NCBI GenBank assembly: GCA_028748975.1
Contig: JAQTPI010000009.1
Location: forward strand, 1 to 42,946
DNA: 42,946 nucleotides
Direction: 5' to 3'
From: Patescibacteria group bacterium
GTDB taxonomy: Bacteria; Patescibacteriota; Patescibacteriia; UBA2196
Each line of letters begins with the position of its first letter. Within the stretch, counting starts at the first letter, position 1. Positions 21,549 through 30,834 of the stretch are shown here, in pieces. The notes under the pieces are model-generated. The model had not been told where the DNA came from, ran no database searches, and worked only from the letters and a program-made list of their open reading frames with translations. The translations under genes were made by a program, and so were the position numbers.

Positions 21549-22220
21549 TTACTTGGTTTTCTTGCCGCCCTTTTTCTTGGGCGCCGGTTCGGGCTGCGTT
21601 TCGGGCGCCGGTTCCGATTTCTCGGCCGACACTTCGGACGGCTTCGCTTCGGAGGCGGGCTGGTTCGCGGGCGCCGGTTCGGGCGCGGGCGCGGCGGGCT
21701 TCGCTTCGGGTCGGGGTTTGTAGACCAAGACCGGAATGTTGGCCGTGCCCTCGGCCACCTTCTCCAGTTCCTCGATGGTTTTCGGGAGCAGGTCGGCCGT
21801 GGTTTTCATGTCCGCTTCGTCGATCCCGGTGAGTTTGTCGGGGAGCGTGATCCCGTGCTTTATTGCCGCGGGAATCGCTCCGTCGTAGAAGCGCTGAACT
21901 GCCACGCCTCTGACCGCGCCGGCGTCCATCCGGGGGCGCAGGCTGTAGGCCTTGTAGGTGTTGGTGCCAGCGTTGCGCACCAGCACGATCATTGGCCTGT
22001 CCACTTTGTACATCTGGAAGATGACCTGGCCGTCTTCTTTCCCCTTGACCAGGGATTTGATCATGTAAAGGGGGAATTTGGAACCCGGTTTGACCAGGCC
22101 CACGATGACCTTTGGCCTGACCTTGATCGATATCATGGCGGCGTCCTTTTCATAACCGACGCTCCAGGATACGTTGTCGATGTCGGGGACCGGCTTCCAC
22201 TCGGGTTTTCTGTTGTCCAT
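21549..22220 (-). CDS. GC-rich orphan protein with Ala/Pro/Glu-rich tail, 223 aa
   Basis: Not recognised. Residues 1-165 look globular (WSVGYEKDAAMISIKVRPK, PMIVLVRNAGTNTYKAYSL, LPDKLTGIDEAD). Residues 170-223 are a low-complexity tail of EPAPA-type repeats ending in KKKGGKKTK. The start is supported by a perfect AGGAGG seven bases upstream. G+C and codon choice (CTG, GTC, GGC) are far above those of all neighbours, which suggests recent transfer or a highly expressed orphan. A leader with three hairpins lies upstream. Confidence 0.7.
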   Translation of the reverse strand: MDNRKPEWKPVPDIDNVSWSVGYEKDAAMISIKVRPKVIVGLVKPGSKFPLYMIKSLVKGKEDGQVIFQMYKVDRPMIVLVRNAGTNTYKAYSLRPRMDAGAVRGVAVQRFYDGAIPAAIKHGITLPDKLTGIDEADMKTTADLLPKTIEELEKVAEGTANIPVLVYKPRPEAKPAAPAPEPAPANQPASEAKPSEVSAEKSEPAPETQPEPAPKKKGGKKTK

Positions 22221-22249
22221 GATACACCTCCTAAATAAGTGAAACGTTT

Positions 22250-22365
22250 ACCCCACAAAATTCAGGTGGGGCGTGTGAGTTAAACCGCCGACGCTTTGTA
22301 GGCGTCGCGAATTGCCTGAACGATTTATAAACCGACTTCAGGCAGGCCGGGGTTTTTTTACTGGA
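22250..22365 (-). promoter_or_regulatory. leader region with three hairpins
   Basis: CCCCAC/GTGGGG (22252-22273), GACGC/GCGTC (about 22290-22312) and GCCTGAA/TTCAGGC (about 22313-22344). The last overlaps the end of the upstream zinc-ribbon gene and is followed on the plus strand by GGTTTTTTT. Confidence 0.5.
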
Positions 22366-22718
22366 ATGCGCAGAGAATTAAACGGGAAATGTTGGGTGCG
22401 TTTTGTATTTATTTTCTCTACAAAAAATATTTCCCGCATCCCTGCCAGGGGTTTTTCCAAAAAAAAGTTTTCATCTTCATCCACGACAAATATTTCAAAA
22501 GGAAGCCGTGGATTTCTTGGAAAAAATATTTTTCGATTTTTTTGGTCAGAGATCTGAAGCGTATCTTGGCGGTAGAAAATAATCAGAGTCCCGTCGCAGT
22601 CATCATCGTAAATGGCAAAAGTCCGATGACACTTCGGGCAGACGCCGTGAACAGTTTCTTCACACCAAGGACAAAACCAGGTATTGTTCCAGTTCTTAAT
22701 ATTTACTTTCTTTTCCAT
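22338..22718 (-). CDS. zinc-ribbon protein of unknown function, 126 aa
   Basis: The start at 22718 (MEKKVNIKNW) is chosen over an upstream ATG because AGAGG precedes it. CPWC and CPKC at about residues 16-19 and 27-30 (WFCPWCEETVHGVCPKCHR) form a likely zinc ribbon. The rest (IYDDDCDGTLIIFYRQD, PFEIFVVDEDENFF) is beta-rich and unfamiliar. It has its own consensus promoter. The last codons lie within a hairpin, so the stop codon and leader hairpin overlap. Confidence 0.7.
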   Translation of the reverse strand: MEKKVNIKNWNNTWFCPWCEETVHGVCPKCHRTFAIYDDDCDGTLIIFYRQDTLQISDQKNRKIFFPRNPRLPFEIFVVDEDENFFLEKPLAGMREIFFVEKINTKRTQHFPFNSLRIPVKKPRPA

Positions 22719-22796
22719 AATAATACCTCTTTTTTTATGGGTAGTTGGATTTTGAAAAGAGATTACCACATAAGCCACCTTTTGGCTTAATAAATA

Positions 22797-22825
22797 AGTA
22801 TAGCATAGCTAAAAAAAGTTGTCAA
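22797..22825 (-). promoter_or_regulatory. promoter of the zinc-ribbon gene
   Basis: Minus-strand TTGACA (22825-22820), 17-nt spacer ending TGC, TATACT (22802-22797). A TAAGCCA/TGGCTTA hairpin follows in the leader. Confidence 0.8.
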
Positions 22826-22897
22826 GTGGATAAGTTTGATTTTTTTCAAAAATAGGCTTAATAATGCCAATTTTTGGCTAAGATTAGCCATTTCCTA

Positions 22898-22939
22898 CGA
22901 ATTTACGAATCCCGAGTACTTGGGACGAATATACGAATA
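22898..22939. repeat. ACGAATTTACGAATCCCGAG-type repeat, family I
   Basis: ACGAATTTACGAATCCCGAG and GGGACGAATATACGAATA. A near copy is at 33758-33800, and related TTCGC/GCGAA stretches are at 25398-25492. Confidence 0.7.
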
Positions 22940-23004
22940 AATTTAAACAAAAAGGGCGGGTTTCAAACCCGCCTCATTTTTCACTTTTCATTTTTCATTA
23001 TTCA

Positions 23005-25389
23005 CTATTTTTTCACCCTCTTCTCCACCGCCTTAATTTTAATCATGGTTTTAATCACCGAATCCGGATTGAGAGAAATTGAGTCAATTCCTTCGCGCAC
23101 CAAAAACTGGGCAAAATCAGGGAAATCCGACGGCGCCTGGCCGCAGATGCCGATTTTTCTTTTGTTTTCTTTGGCTTTCTTGATTATTTCGGAAATCATT
23201 TTTTTCACCGCCGCGTCTTTTTCATTGGCCACATTGGCGATTTTTCCGGAATTTCTGTCCAGCCCCAAAACCAGCATAGTCAAATCATTGGAGCCGATGG
23301 AAAAGCCGTCAAAAATTTTAGAAAATTCATCCGCCAAAATTATATTGGAGGGAATCTCACACATGACGTAAACCTGCAAATTATTCTTGCCGCGGACGAG
23401 TCCCATGCTCTCCATGATTTTTAAAACTTTTCTGCCTTCTTCCGGCGTGCGGCAGAACGGCACCATAATTTTGACATTATCCAAACCCATTTCATCACGC
23501 ACTTTTTTTAGGGCCTTGCATTCCAATTCAAAGGCCGGCTGAAAACCCGGATCATAGTAGCGAGAAGAGCCGCGCCAGCCAATCATCGGGTCGGACTCCA
23601 AGGGTTCAAAATCTTTGCCGCCGATTAAATTGCGATATTCATCGGTTTTAAAATCCGACAGGCGCACAATTACATCTTTGGGATAAAAAGCCGCGGCGAT
23701 GCGCGCGATGCCTTCCGCCAACTCACCAACATAAAAATCTGTTTTGTCAGCATATTCTTTGGTCAGCTTTTCAATTTGTGCTTTAACTTTTTTGTCCGTC
23801 AATTTGTCAAAATTAATCAAAGCCATCGGATGGATTTTGATGTAATTATTAATGATAAATTCTTCGCGCGCCAAGCCCACGCCGTCATTCGGAATGAAAG
23901 AAAATTCAAACGCGCGTTCCGGTTCGCCCACATTCAGCATGATCTTTGTTTTGGGCCGCGCCAGTTTTTTGAGATTGGTTTTTTTAATTCGGTAACCCAC
24001 CAGGCCTTCATAAATTATTCCCGCTTCGCCTTCGGCGCAGTTGACCGTGTATTTTTCTCCATTTTTTAAAACTTCCGTGGCGTTGCCCGTGCCCACGATA
24101 CAAGGCACGCCGAGCTCGCGGCTGACAATCGCCGCGTGGCAGGTGCGGCCGCCGGAGTTGGTGACAATCGCGCCGGCAATTTTCATCACCGGCACCCAAT
24201 CCGGATCAGTCATTTCCGTCACCAAAATTTGGCCAGGCCGAAATTTGCCAATATCTTTAACATCCGTAATCACATGCGCTTCACCCGCGCCAATTTTACT
24301 GCCGATGGATTTGCCGCTGCCAACAATTTTATTTTTAAGTTCTGCCCGATTTTCGGTAATAAGATATTCCTCTAAAACATCATAATTTTTTCGGGAATGG
24401 ACTGTTTCCGGCCGCGCCTGCACCATGAAAAGCTGGCCCGTGCGCCCGTCTTTGGCCCATTCCATATCCATGGGCTTGCCATAATGTTTTTCAATCATGA
24501 CTGCCCACTTGGCCAGCTGGATTACTTCATTATTGGTTAAAGAAAATTTATCCTGGTCTTTGGTTGGCACCGGCACATTTTTAACACTGCCCCCGTCATA
24601 AATCATTTTAATTGCTTTGTCGCCCAAAGTTTTGGAAAGAATGGCATTTTTATTTTTGGCGAGAGTGGGTTTGAAAACATAAAATTCATCCGGATTCACG
24701 CGGCCCTGCACGATGTTTTCACCCAGGCCATAGGTGGCATTAATTAAAACCACGTCTTTAAAACCACTTTCCGTATCAAGTGAAAAGATAATTCCGGAAG
24801 AGGCCAAATCGCTTCGAACCATTTTTTGCACGCCGACCGACAGATAAACTTTAAAATGATTAAAATGATTTTCTTCGCGATAAAAAATGGAGCGGTCGGT
24901 GTACATGGAAGCAAAACATTTTTTAACTGAATCTAAAAGATTTTCCCGGCCGGACACGTTCAAATATGTTTCGCCCATGCCGGCAAAAGAGGCCTCGGGC
25001 AAATCTTCCGCGGTCGCCGAAGTGCGCACCGCCACATCTGGATTTTTGCCCAAGCGGTGATAGGCGGCCAAAATTTTCAATTCCAAATCCGCCGGCATTT
25101 TTCCGCCTTCAATCGCTTCGCGGATATTTCGCGCCCGGCGCGCCAAATCTTTCATGTCATTTTTTTTCAGTCCCTTAAGATTTTGTTTAATTTTGTCTTT
25201 GAGATTGTTTTTTTCAATATAATAGCGGAAAGCCGCGGCCGTGATGGCAAAACCATTGGGCACTTTGATGCCTTTTTGGGTGAGCGTGGAATACATCTCG
25301 CCGAGCGACGAATTTTTGCCGCCGACCAAGGGCGTGTCTTCTTTTCTGATTTCCGAAAACCAGAGGATGTGTTTTTGTTTTAATTTCAT
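23005..25389 (-). CDS. ppsA: phosphoenolpyruvate synthase (pyruvate, water dikinase), 794 aa
   Basis: Converts pyruvate, ATP and water to PEP, AMP and phosphate. An N-terminal ATP-grasp domain (VGGKNSSLGEM, RTSATAEDLPEASFAG, GLGENIVQG) is followed by the phosphohistidine domain GGRTCHAAIVSRELG (His near residue 420) and a C-terminal PEP-binding barrel (GEPERAFEF, MGLDNVKIMVPFCRT, GSNDLTMLVLGLDR, and the catalytic Cys in KIGICGQAPS). Length is normal. The start at 25389 gives MKLKQKHILWF, with the upstream in-frame codons lying in a repeat. Confidence 0.97.
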   Translation of the reverse strand: MKLKQKHILWFSEIRKEDTPLVGGKNSSLGEMYSTLTQKGIKVPNGFAITAAAFRYYIEKNNLKDKIKQNLKGLKKNDMKDLARRARNIREAIEGGKMPADLELKILAAYHRLGKNPDVAVRTSATAEDLPEASFAGMGETYLNVSGRENLLDSVKKCFASMYTDRSIFYREENHFNHFKVYLSVGVQKMVRSDLASSGIIFSLDTESGFKDVVLINATYGLGENIVQGRVNPDEFYVFKPTLAKNKNAILSKTLGDKAIKMIYDGGSVKNVPVPTKDQDKFSLTNNEVIQLAKWAVMIEKHYGKPMDMEWAKDGRTGQLFMVQARPETVHSRKNYDVLEEYLITENRAELKNKIVGSGKSIGSKIGAGEAHVITDVKDIGKFRPGQILVTEMTDPDWVPVMKIAGAIVTNSGGRTCHAAIVSRELGVPCIVGTGNATEVLKNGEKYTVNCAEGEAGIIYEGLVGYRIKKTNLKKLARPKTKIMLNVGEPERAFEFSFIPNDGVGLAREEFIINNYIKIHPMALINFDKLTDKKVKAQIEKLTKEYADKTDFYVGELAEGIARIAAAFYPKDVIVRLSDFKTDEYRNLIGGKDFEPLESDPMIGWRGSSRYYDPGFQPAFELECKALKKVRDEMGLDNVKIMVPFCRTPEEGRKVLKIMESMGLVRGKNNLQVYVMCEIPSNIILADEFSKIFDGFSIGSNDLTMLVLGLDRNSGKIANVANEKDAAVKKMISEIIKKAKENKRKIGICGQAPSDFPDFAQFLVREGIDSISLNPDSVIKTMIKIKAVEKRVKK

Positions 25390-25397
25390 AAAAATAC

Positions 25398-25492
25398 CAA
25401 TGCGAATTATTACCAATTTTGTGCGAATTTTGCGAACATATTATTTGTTTCCATTCGCATAATTCGCAGGTAATTCGCTAATAATTCGCATG
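25398..25492. repeat. AATTCGC-rich repeat
   Basis: At least five GCGAATT or AATTCGC units in both orientations lie between ppsA and the next gene. Confidence 0.6.
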
Positions 25493-25493
25493 A

Positions 25494-25892
25494 TTAAATT
25501 CTTATTTTCTTCGCAAACTTCCCTAAATACGGCATCTCCCACATTTCCCCGCGCAGGGCGTTGATGATGCCGAGAATCATCAGTCCCAAAACAATTAACC
25601 AGCCGAAAAAACCAACGAGCCAGCCGATGACCGGGATGGCGCTGACAATGGAAACTAAAATGGAAAAAATGAAAAGCACCAGGCCCTGCTTGCCGTGATG
25701 AAGGCACAGCGGCTCGTTTTTTTTCCATAAAAGCGGCACCAGAAAAAGAATCCAAAGATAGCCGATGGCGGCGATTGTCTTGGGGTCGCCGGAATCCACT
25801 ACTTCTTTTTTAAATTCATCTTTAGCGCGAGTAAATTCACTTTTAATTTCTTGACCCTCATTTTTTGGGGTTTCTTTTTGTTGTTCAGTCAT
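25494..25892 (-). CDS. small membrane protein, Tic20/DUF4870-like, 132 aa
   Basis: A charged N terminus (MTEQQKETPKNEGQEIKSEF) precedes helices at about 46-62 (IAAIGYLWILFLVPLL), 75-95 (VLFIFSILVSIVSAIPVIGW) and 96-115 (LVGFFGWLIVLGLMILGI). PLCLHHGKQGLVLFI matches the F/Y-H-x-x-Q-G motif of DUF4870/Tic20-like proteins. Function unknown. The start at 25892 avoids 14 codons without a ribosome-binding site. Confidence 0.75.
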   Translation of the reverse strand: MTEQQKETPKNEGQEIKSEFTRAKDEFKKEVVDSGDPKTIAAIGYLWILFLVPLLWKKNEPLCLHHGKQGLVLFIFSILVSIVSAIPVIGWLVGFFGWLIVLGLMILGIINALRGEMWEMPYLGKFAKKIRI

Positions 25893-25897
25893 AAAAA

Positions 25898-26036
25898 TAA
25901 TACAGATTCTCACAGATAGAGCACGGATTTTCACAAATACACAGATTAATTTTCTTTATCATTCCCGCGCAGGCGGGGATCCAGAAATCTGTGTATTTGT
26001 GTCTATCTGTCTGACATCTGTGTCTATCTGTTTTAA
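25898..26036. repeat. ACAGATTTTCACAGAT-type repeat, family H
   Basis: Phased CTGTGT and ACACAG units (GTGTCTATCTGTCTGACATC) enclose a short family A palindrome (TCATTCCCGCGCAGGCGGG). A second array is at 28991-29125. Confidence 0.7.
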
Positions 26037-26575
26037 TTAATTTTCAGCGTCGGCTCCACCCCTTTTTTAAAAGTCAGGAGCTGATAAATTTTGTAAACAA
26101 TATTAACAAGAATTACGACCACCAAAGCGCGGACCAGCCACCAGATTGGTTCCAAGGCTAAATTATATAATGTCCAAACACGATGGTACAAAATTAATTG
26201 GACTATGGCTAAAATTAAACCCGCTAAAAAAGCGCAAAACAACGGCGCCAGAAAAGACCGCTTGACGCTTTTTTCTTTCAAAAATTTGGCGCTTAAAAAA
26301 ATAAAAGCCGTGATTTGCGCCAGTACACTCACTGGCGAGAAAATTTCATTGGCAAAGTTGGCCATGGCCGGGATGGTGGAAAAAACATAAACCAAAAATT
26401 CCAAGACCGCAAGTGTCAGCGCGATCAGGCGAACTTGGTGCCAATAAAATTTAATGCCCTTTTTGGGCGCGGCCAGTCGGTGCTTCATGTCCGCGATTTT
26501 CGGCGCAATAATTTCTTTTTCAACACCCGAAGATAATTCGTTTTCCGGGGTTAAATTTGGTTGTGGAAATTCCAT
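26033..26575 (-). CDS. hypothetical membrane protein, 180 aa
   Basis: A soluble N terminus of about 45 residues is followed by four hydrophobic segments: LIALTLAVLEFLVYVF, VSVLAQITAFIFLSA, LAPLFCAFLAGLILAIVQL and LVRALVVVILVNIVY. No catalytic motif is seen. It probably precedes the 25494 gene in one transcript, although a family H repeat separates them. Confidence 0.7.
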   Translation of the reverse strand: MEFPQPNLTPENELSSGVEKEIIAPKIADMKHRLAAPKKGIKFYWHQVRLIALTLAVLEFLVYVFSTIPAMANFANEIFSPVSVLAQITAFIFLSAKFLKEKSVKRSFLAPLFCAFLAGLILAIVQLILYHRVWTLYNLALEPIWWLVRALVVVILVNIVYKIYQLLTFKKGVEPTLKIN

Positions 26576-26599
26576 AATCTTATTATATCATAAGTGAGG

Positions 26600-26700
26600 G
26601 TAATAAGTAATAAGTAACTGGTAATAAGGGAAACGGAAATAATAATATAAAGATATAAGGATATAAACTATTTATATATTTGTATAATTTTTACATTTAT
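26600..26700. repeat. AT-rich repeats, TAATAAGTAA tract plus family F
   Basis: GTAATAAGTAATAAGTAACTG is followed by ATATAAAGATATAAGGATAT and its inverted partner. Confidence 0.6.
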
Positions 26701-26715
26701 AGGACTCGTCAGACA

Positions 26716-26753
26716 AAATAAAAACCCTCAGAAGTTTTGGACTTCGAGGGTTT
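26716..26753 (-). terminator. terminator of the 26767 gene
   Basis: AAACCCTCGAAG and CTTCTGAGGGTTT pair around TCCAAAA, then TTTATTTT on the minus strand. Confidence 0.8.
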
Positions 26754-26766
26754 GATGGTTTTTATG

Positions 26767-27204
26767 TTATTTTTTTAGACGAACCCAAATACTGTCTTTG
26801 GAAACTAAAAAATAAATATTTTTATATCTTTGTTCGCCCTTATGATCAAAAATAATGGTTTCGTTTATTTCTGACACAAGGCTGCGCAGGACAGGTTTAC
26901 TCGTCGTTGCTTTTGGAAAGGTCGCGGCGAGGTATGATTTTTTATAATCATACGAGAACCATAGTCCATTTTTTCCATACTTTACATCGCGCAGAGCATA
27001 AAATTCGAAATACCCCGGGTATTCGAGGATTTTTCCGAAGAGGGTTTCGGTTTCTGTGGAAGCAGGTAAAAAAGTGTTGGTTTTACAGGGAACATTCACC
27101 ATTTCATATTGAGGATGGCCAAGCGCCGTAACCTTGTGTGATTGAGGATGGCCAAACACCGCAATCGCCAGCACCAACACCACAATGACCGGTGACTTTT
27201 TCAT
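26767..27204 (-). CDS. secreted orphan protein with internal short duplication, 145 aa
   Basis: MKKSPVIVVLVLAIAVFG is a clear signal peptide. Just after it, GHPQSHKVTALGHPQYE is encoded by two copies of a 20-odd-bp unit (TTGAGGATGGCCAA on the plus strand), so the region arose by tandem duplication. The mature part (VPCKTNTFLPAS, GYFEFYALRDVKYGKNGLWF, SEINETIIFDHKGEQ) is not recognised and probably beta-rich. It has its own promoter and terminator. Confidence 0.7.
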   Translation of the reverse strand: MKKSPVIVVLVLAIAVFGHPQSHKVTALGHPQYEMVNVPCKTNTFLPASTETETLFGKILEYPGYFEFYALRDVKYGKNGLWFSYDYKKSYLAATFPKATTSKPVLRSLVSEINETIIFDHKGEQRYKNIYFLVSKDSIWVRLKK

Positions 27205-27263
27205 GCTTCTTCTCCTTTTTTGGTTCTAGTTTTCAAAGACCTCCGGCGTTTCCGGATAAGATT

Positions 27264-27292
27264 ATTGTAGCATACCTAAAAAATTTTGTCAA
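27264..27292 (-). promoter_or_regulatory. promoter of the 26767 gene
   Basis: Minus-strand TTGACA (27292-27287), 17-nt spacer ending TGC, TACAAT (27269-27264). Confidence 0.8.
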
Positions 27293-27330
27293 GTGTTCCA
27301 AATAAAACAAAGGAACTTGCCTTAGGAAAA

Positions 27331-27362
27331 TAAAAAAATCGGCCGCGCTGAGCGTGACCGAT
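27331..27362 (-). terminator. terminator of the 27384 gene
   Basis: ATCGGTCACGCTCAGCGCGGCCGAT-type hairpin (27338-27362), then TTTTTTTA on the minus strand. Confidence 0.75.
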
Positions 27363-27383
27363 ATTTGGTCTCGATAGATTTGT

Positions 27384-28076
27384 TTAGGATGATTTTTTAA
27401 TTTTTTCTTTTTGCGAAGCCAGCGATGCAACATCTTGCGTCGCCGACTGATTTGGTAGAAGAACGGCCAAGTCCTCTGGAACTTCTATTTTCACAAGGCT
27501 GTCCATCAGAAAAGTCGATAATTCGGAGTAGGCAACAGCAGCTTTTTGATAAATTAATTCACATTGAGATTTTCCCTTCGCCACTTCCTTTACCAGCGAT
27601 TGCCCCGGGGATATCTCATGTGTTTGTCTTTCTATTAAAACATTTTTATAAGCCTCAAGACGCCTAAGTTGAAGCTGGTCGAGGATCCTAAGCAAGTTTC
27701 CAACCGTGTTTTTTTTATTTGCCACTGTTTCTGGAAGCTGACAATCTGGGTATTGGTTTGTCGGCCAGCGCTTGCTGATTTTTTTGTTGTCTTTTGGTGG
27801 GCCAGATTGACATGGTCCACAACAACCCAAACCATCACCGAAATAAAAAAGAAAAGCACACTCGTTTTCACCCATACCTTCGCCGCATTTCTTGGTGTCA
27901 AAAATTTCTCTTTTTCTTTCTGGTTCCTGTAGGTGGACTATCTCCACCAAACAACCAGGCGCCCACTCTCCCTCTTTATGGATTATGGCATTAGGCGCTC
28001 CCGGGTAGTAGGCAACGATTGTTCCCAATTTTCCATCTCGATTGTCGATTATCAGCTTTCCTTCAAAAAGTTCCAT
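27384..28076 (-). CDS. cysteine-containing orphan protein, 230 aa
   Basis: The start at 28076 (MELFEGKLIIDN) is preceded by AAGGAGG at a good distance. An SH3-like beginning (DGKLGTIVAYYPGAPN) leads to a cysteine cluster (KKCGEG, GLGCCGPCQSGPP) that may bind a metal. The second half is helical (LLRILDQLQLRRLEAYKNVL, AAVAYSELSTFLMDSL). Not recognised. The upstream membrane peptide gene ends 11 bp before this start, so they form a two-gene operon. Confidence 0.7.
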   Translation of the reverse strand: MELFEGKLIIDNRDGKLGTIVAYYPGAPNAIIHKEGEWAPGCLVEIVHLQEPERKREIFDTKKCGEGMGENECAFLFYFGDGLGCCGPCQSGPPKDNKKISKRWPTNQYPDCQLPETVANKKNTVGNLLRILDQLQLRRLEAYKNVLIERQTHEISPGQSLVKEVAKGKSQCELIYQKAAVAYSELSTFLMDSLVKIEVPEDLAVLLPNQSATQDVASLASQKEKIKKSS

Positions 28077-28087
28077 TTGTTCCTCCT

Positions 28088-28264
28088 TCACCTTTTGATT
28101 TTTTGATTAATTGTGTCCGCCACAACGGCGGTTTTTTTTGTTCCTGTTTTTTCCGGTGGTTTTTCTAAATTACTACCAACAATGAATAAAAAAATAATGA
28201 TCACAATTATTGTCATCGGTATAGTTCCAATCCGGCGCCACAAGGGCAATTCTCGCCAATTCAT
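28088..28264 (-). CDS. single-pass membrane peptide, 58 aa
   Basis: The start at 28264 (MNWRELPLWRR) is preceded by AAGGAGG. One transmembrane helix (IPMTIIVIIIFLFIVGS) is followed by a basic and Thr-rich tail. First gene of the operon with the 27384 gene. Function unknown. Confidence 0.65.
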   Translation of the reverse strand: MNWRELPLWRRIGTIPMTIIVIIIFLFIVGSNLEKPPEKTGTKKTAVVADTINQKIKR

Positions 28265-28325
28265 TTTTGCCTCCTTTTTGGTTTGAGTTTTCAAATGATT
28301 TTTCTGGATTTTCCAGACAAAGTTA

Positions 28326-28353
28326 GTGTAGCAAATAGGGAAAATTTGTCAAA
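28326..28353 (-). promoter_or_regulatory. promoter of the 28264-27384 operon
   Basis: Minus-strand TTGACA (28353-28348), 16-nt spacer ending TGC, TACACT (28331-28326). Confidence 0.75.
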
Positions 28354-28360
28354 CGTTAGC

Positions 28361-28450
28361 TCCCCTCCTTTATAAGGAGGGGAAAGGGGAGGTAAATAAA
28401 AAAATAATAATAAACCCCTCCCAAATCCTCCCCTTAGTAAGGGGAGGAGC
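28361..28450. repeat. variant family C repeat
   Basis: CTCCCCTCCTTTATAAGGAG and CCTCCCCTTAGTAAGGGGAG surround an AT-rich centre. Confidence 0.75.
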
Positions 28451-28458
28451 TTACTTTT

Positions 28459-28485
28459 CTAGCACTCTTGACAGCTAAGTGCTAA
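28459..28485 (+). promoter_or_regulatory. CIRCE operator of groESL
   Basis: CTAGCACTC-N9-AAGTGCTAA matches the HrcA-binding inverted repeat TTAGCACTC-N9-GAGTGCTAA at seven positions in each arm. The -35 hexamer lies in its spacer, so HrcA binding would block initiation. Confidence 0.9.
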
Positions 28486-28497
28486 AGGAGGTAGAAT
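28468..28497 (+). promoter_or_regulatory. groESL promoter
   Basis: TTGACA (28468-28473), 18-nt spacer, TAGAAT (28492-28497). About 200 nt of leader follow, most of it a repeat. Confidence 0.8.
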
Positions 28498-28526
28498 GAA
28501 GGTAGAAATAAAGTTTAATAAAGCCT

Positions 28527-28687
28527 GTCCTGAGGTCCGATAGTCCGCCGGTTGGCGGATCGGACCGAAGGACCCCGTGGCAGAAAGATAAGATTTACAA
28601 AATACTATCTGCCCAGGTTCGCAGGGGATCCTTCCTCCCCGCCAAAATTTTTGCTCCGCAAAAACTTAGGCGGGTCCTCAGGATGAC
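28527..28687. repeat. family B-type repeats in the groES leader
   Basis: GGTCCGATAGTCCGCCGGTT with the palindrome CCGCCGGTTGGCGG, then GGGGATCCTTCCTCCCCGCC with an AAATTTTTGCTCCGCAAAAA hairpin, ending CTCAGGATGACA 11 bases before the groES ATG. Confidence 0.8.
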
Positions 28688-28698
28688 ACTCAAATTAT

Positions 28699-28983
28699 AT
28701 GAACCTCAAACCCTTAACCGACCACTTGCTCGTCAAACCAATTAAAAAAGAAACTGCCAAAGGCGGACTGGTTTTGCCTGCCACCGGCCAGGAAAAACCG
28801 GAAACCGGCGAAGTTGTGGCCGTCGGGCCCGGCCGAATTTTGGATAATGGCACGCGCTTGGAAATGACTTTAAAAGTCGGCGACAAAATTATGTTTAAAA
28901 AATATGCGCCGGATGAAATTAAAGTGGAAGATCAGGAATATCTAATAATTTCAGAATCCGAGGTGCTGGCAATAATTAACTAA
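28699..28983 (+). CDS. groES: co-chaperonin GroES, 94 aa
   Basis: Heptameric lid of the GroEL folding chamber. MNLKPLTDHLLVKPIKKETAKGG is the expected first strand, followed by the mobile loop KGGLVLPATGQEKP, the GEVVAVGPGR turn, VGDKIMFKKYAPDEIK and YLIISESEVLAI. First gene of the CIRCE-controlled operon; groEL follows after a repeat-filled 150-bp spacer. Confidence 0.97.
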   Translation: MNLKPLTDHLLVKPIKKETAKGGLVLPATGQEKPETGEVVAVGPGRILDNGTRLEMTLKVGDKIMFKKYAPDEIKVEDQEYLIISESEVLAIIN

Positions 28984-28990
28984 AAAATAA

Positions 28991-30759
<1,769 letters not shown>

Positions 30760-30761
30760 TA

Positions 30762-30791
30762 GTAATCAGTAATCAGTAATTAGTAATCAGG
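30762..30791. repeat. AGTAATCAGTAATCAG tract, family G
   Basis: Short tandem units just after groEL, related to 12146-12232. Confidence 0.55.
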
Positions 30792-30796
30792 GATAA

Positions 30797-30834
30797 CAAA
30801 AAACAATTCCGATTATTCGGAATTGTTTTTTTTA
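30797..30834. terminator. bidirectional terminator after groEL
   Basis: ACAATTCCGATTATTCGGAATTGT, flanked by AAAAA and TTTTTTTT. The stop codon of the convergent O-antigen ligase-like gene lies inside the hairpin. Confidence 0.85.

Noticed and set aside
21546-22238. A 230-codon open frame on the plus strand
   Set aside because: It is the antisense shadow of the GC-rich minus-strand gene, which has a perfect ribosome-binding site and a terminator.
24008-25383. Several plus- and minus-strand open frames inside ppsA
   Set aside because: Shadows of a strongly conserved gene in another frame.
26907-27131. Plus-strand open frame of 74 codons
   Set aside because: Antisense to the secreted orphan, which has signal peptide, promoter and terminator.
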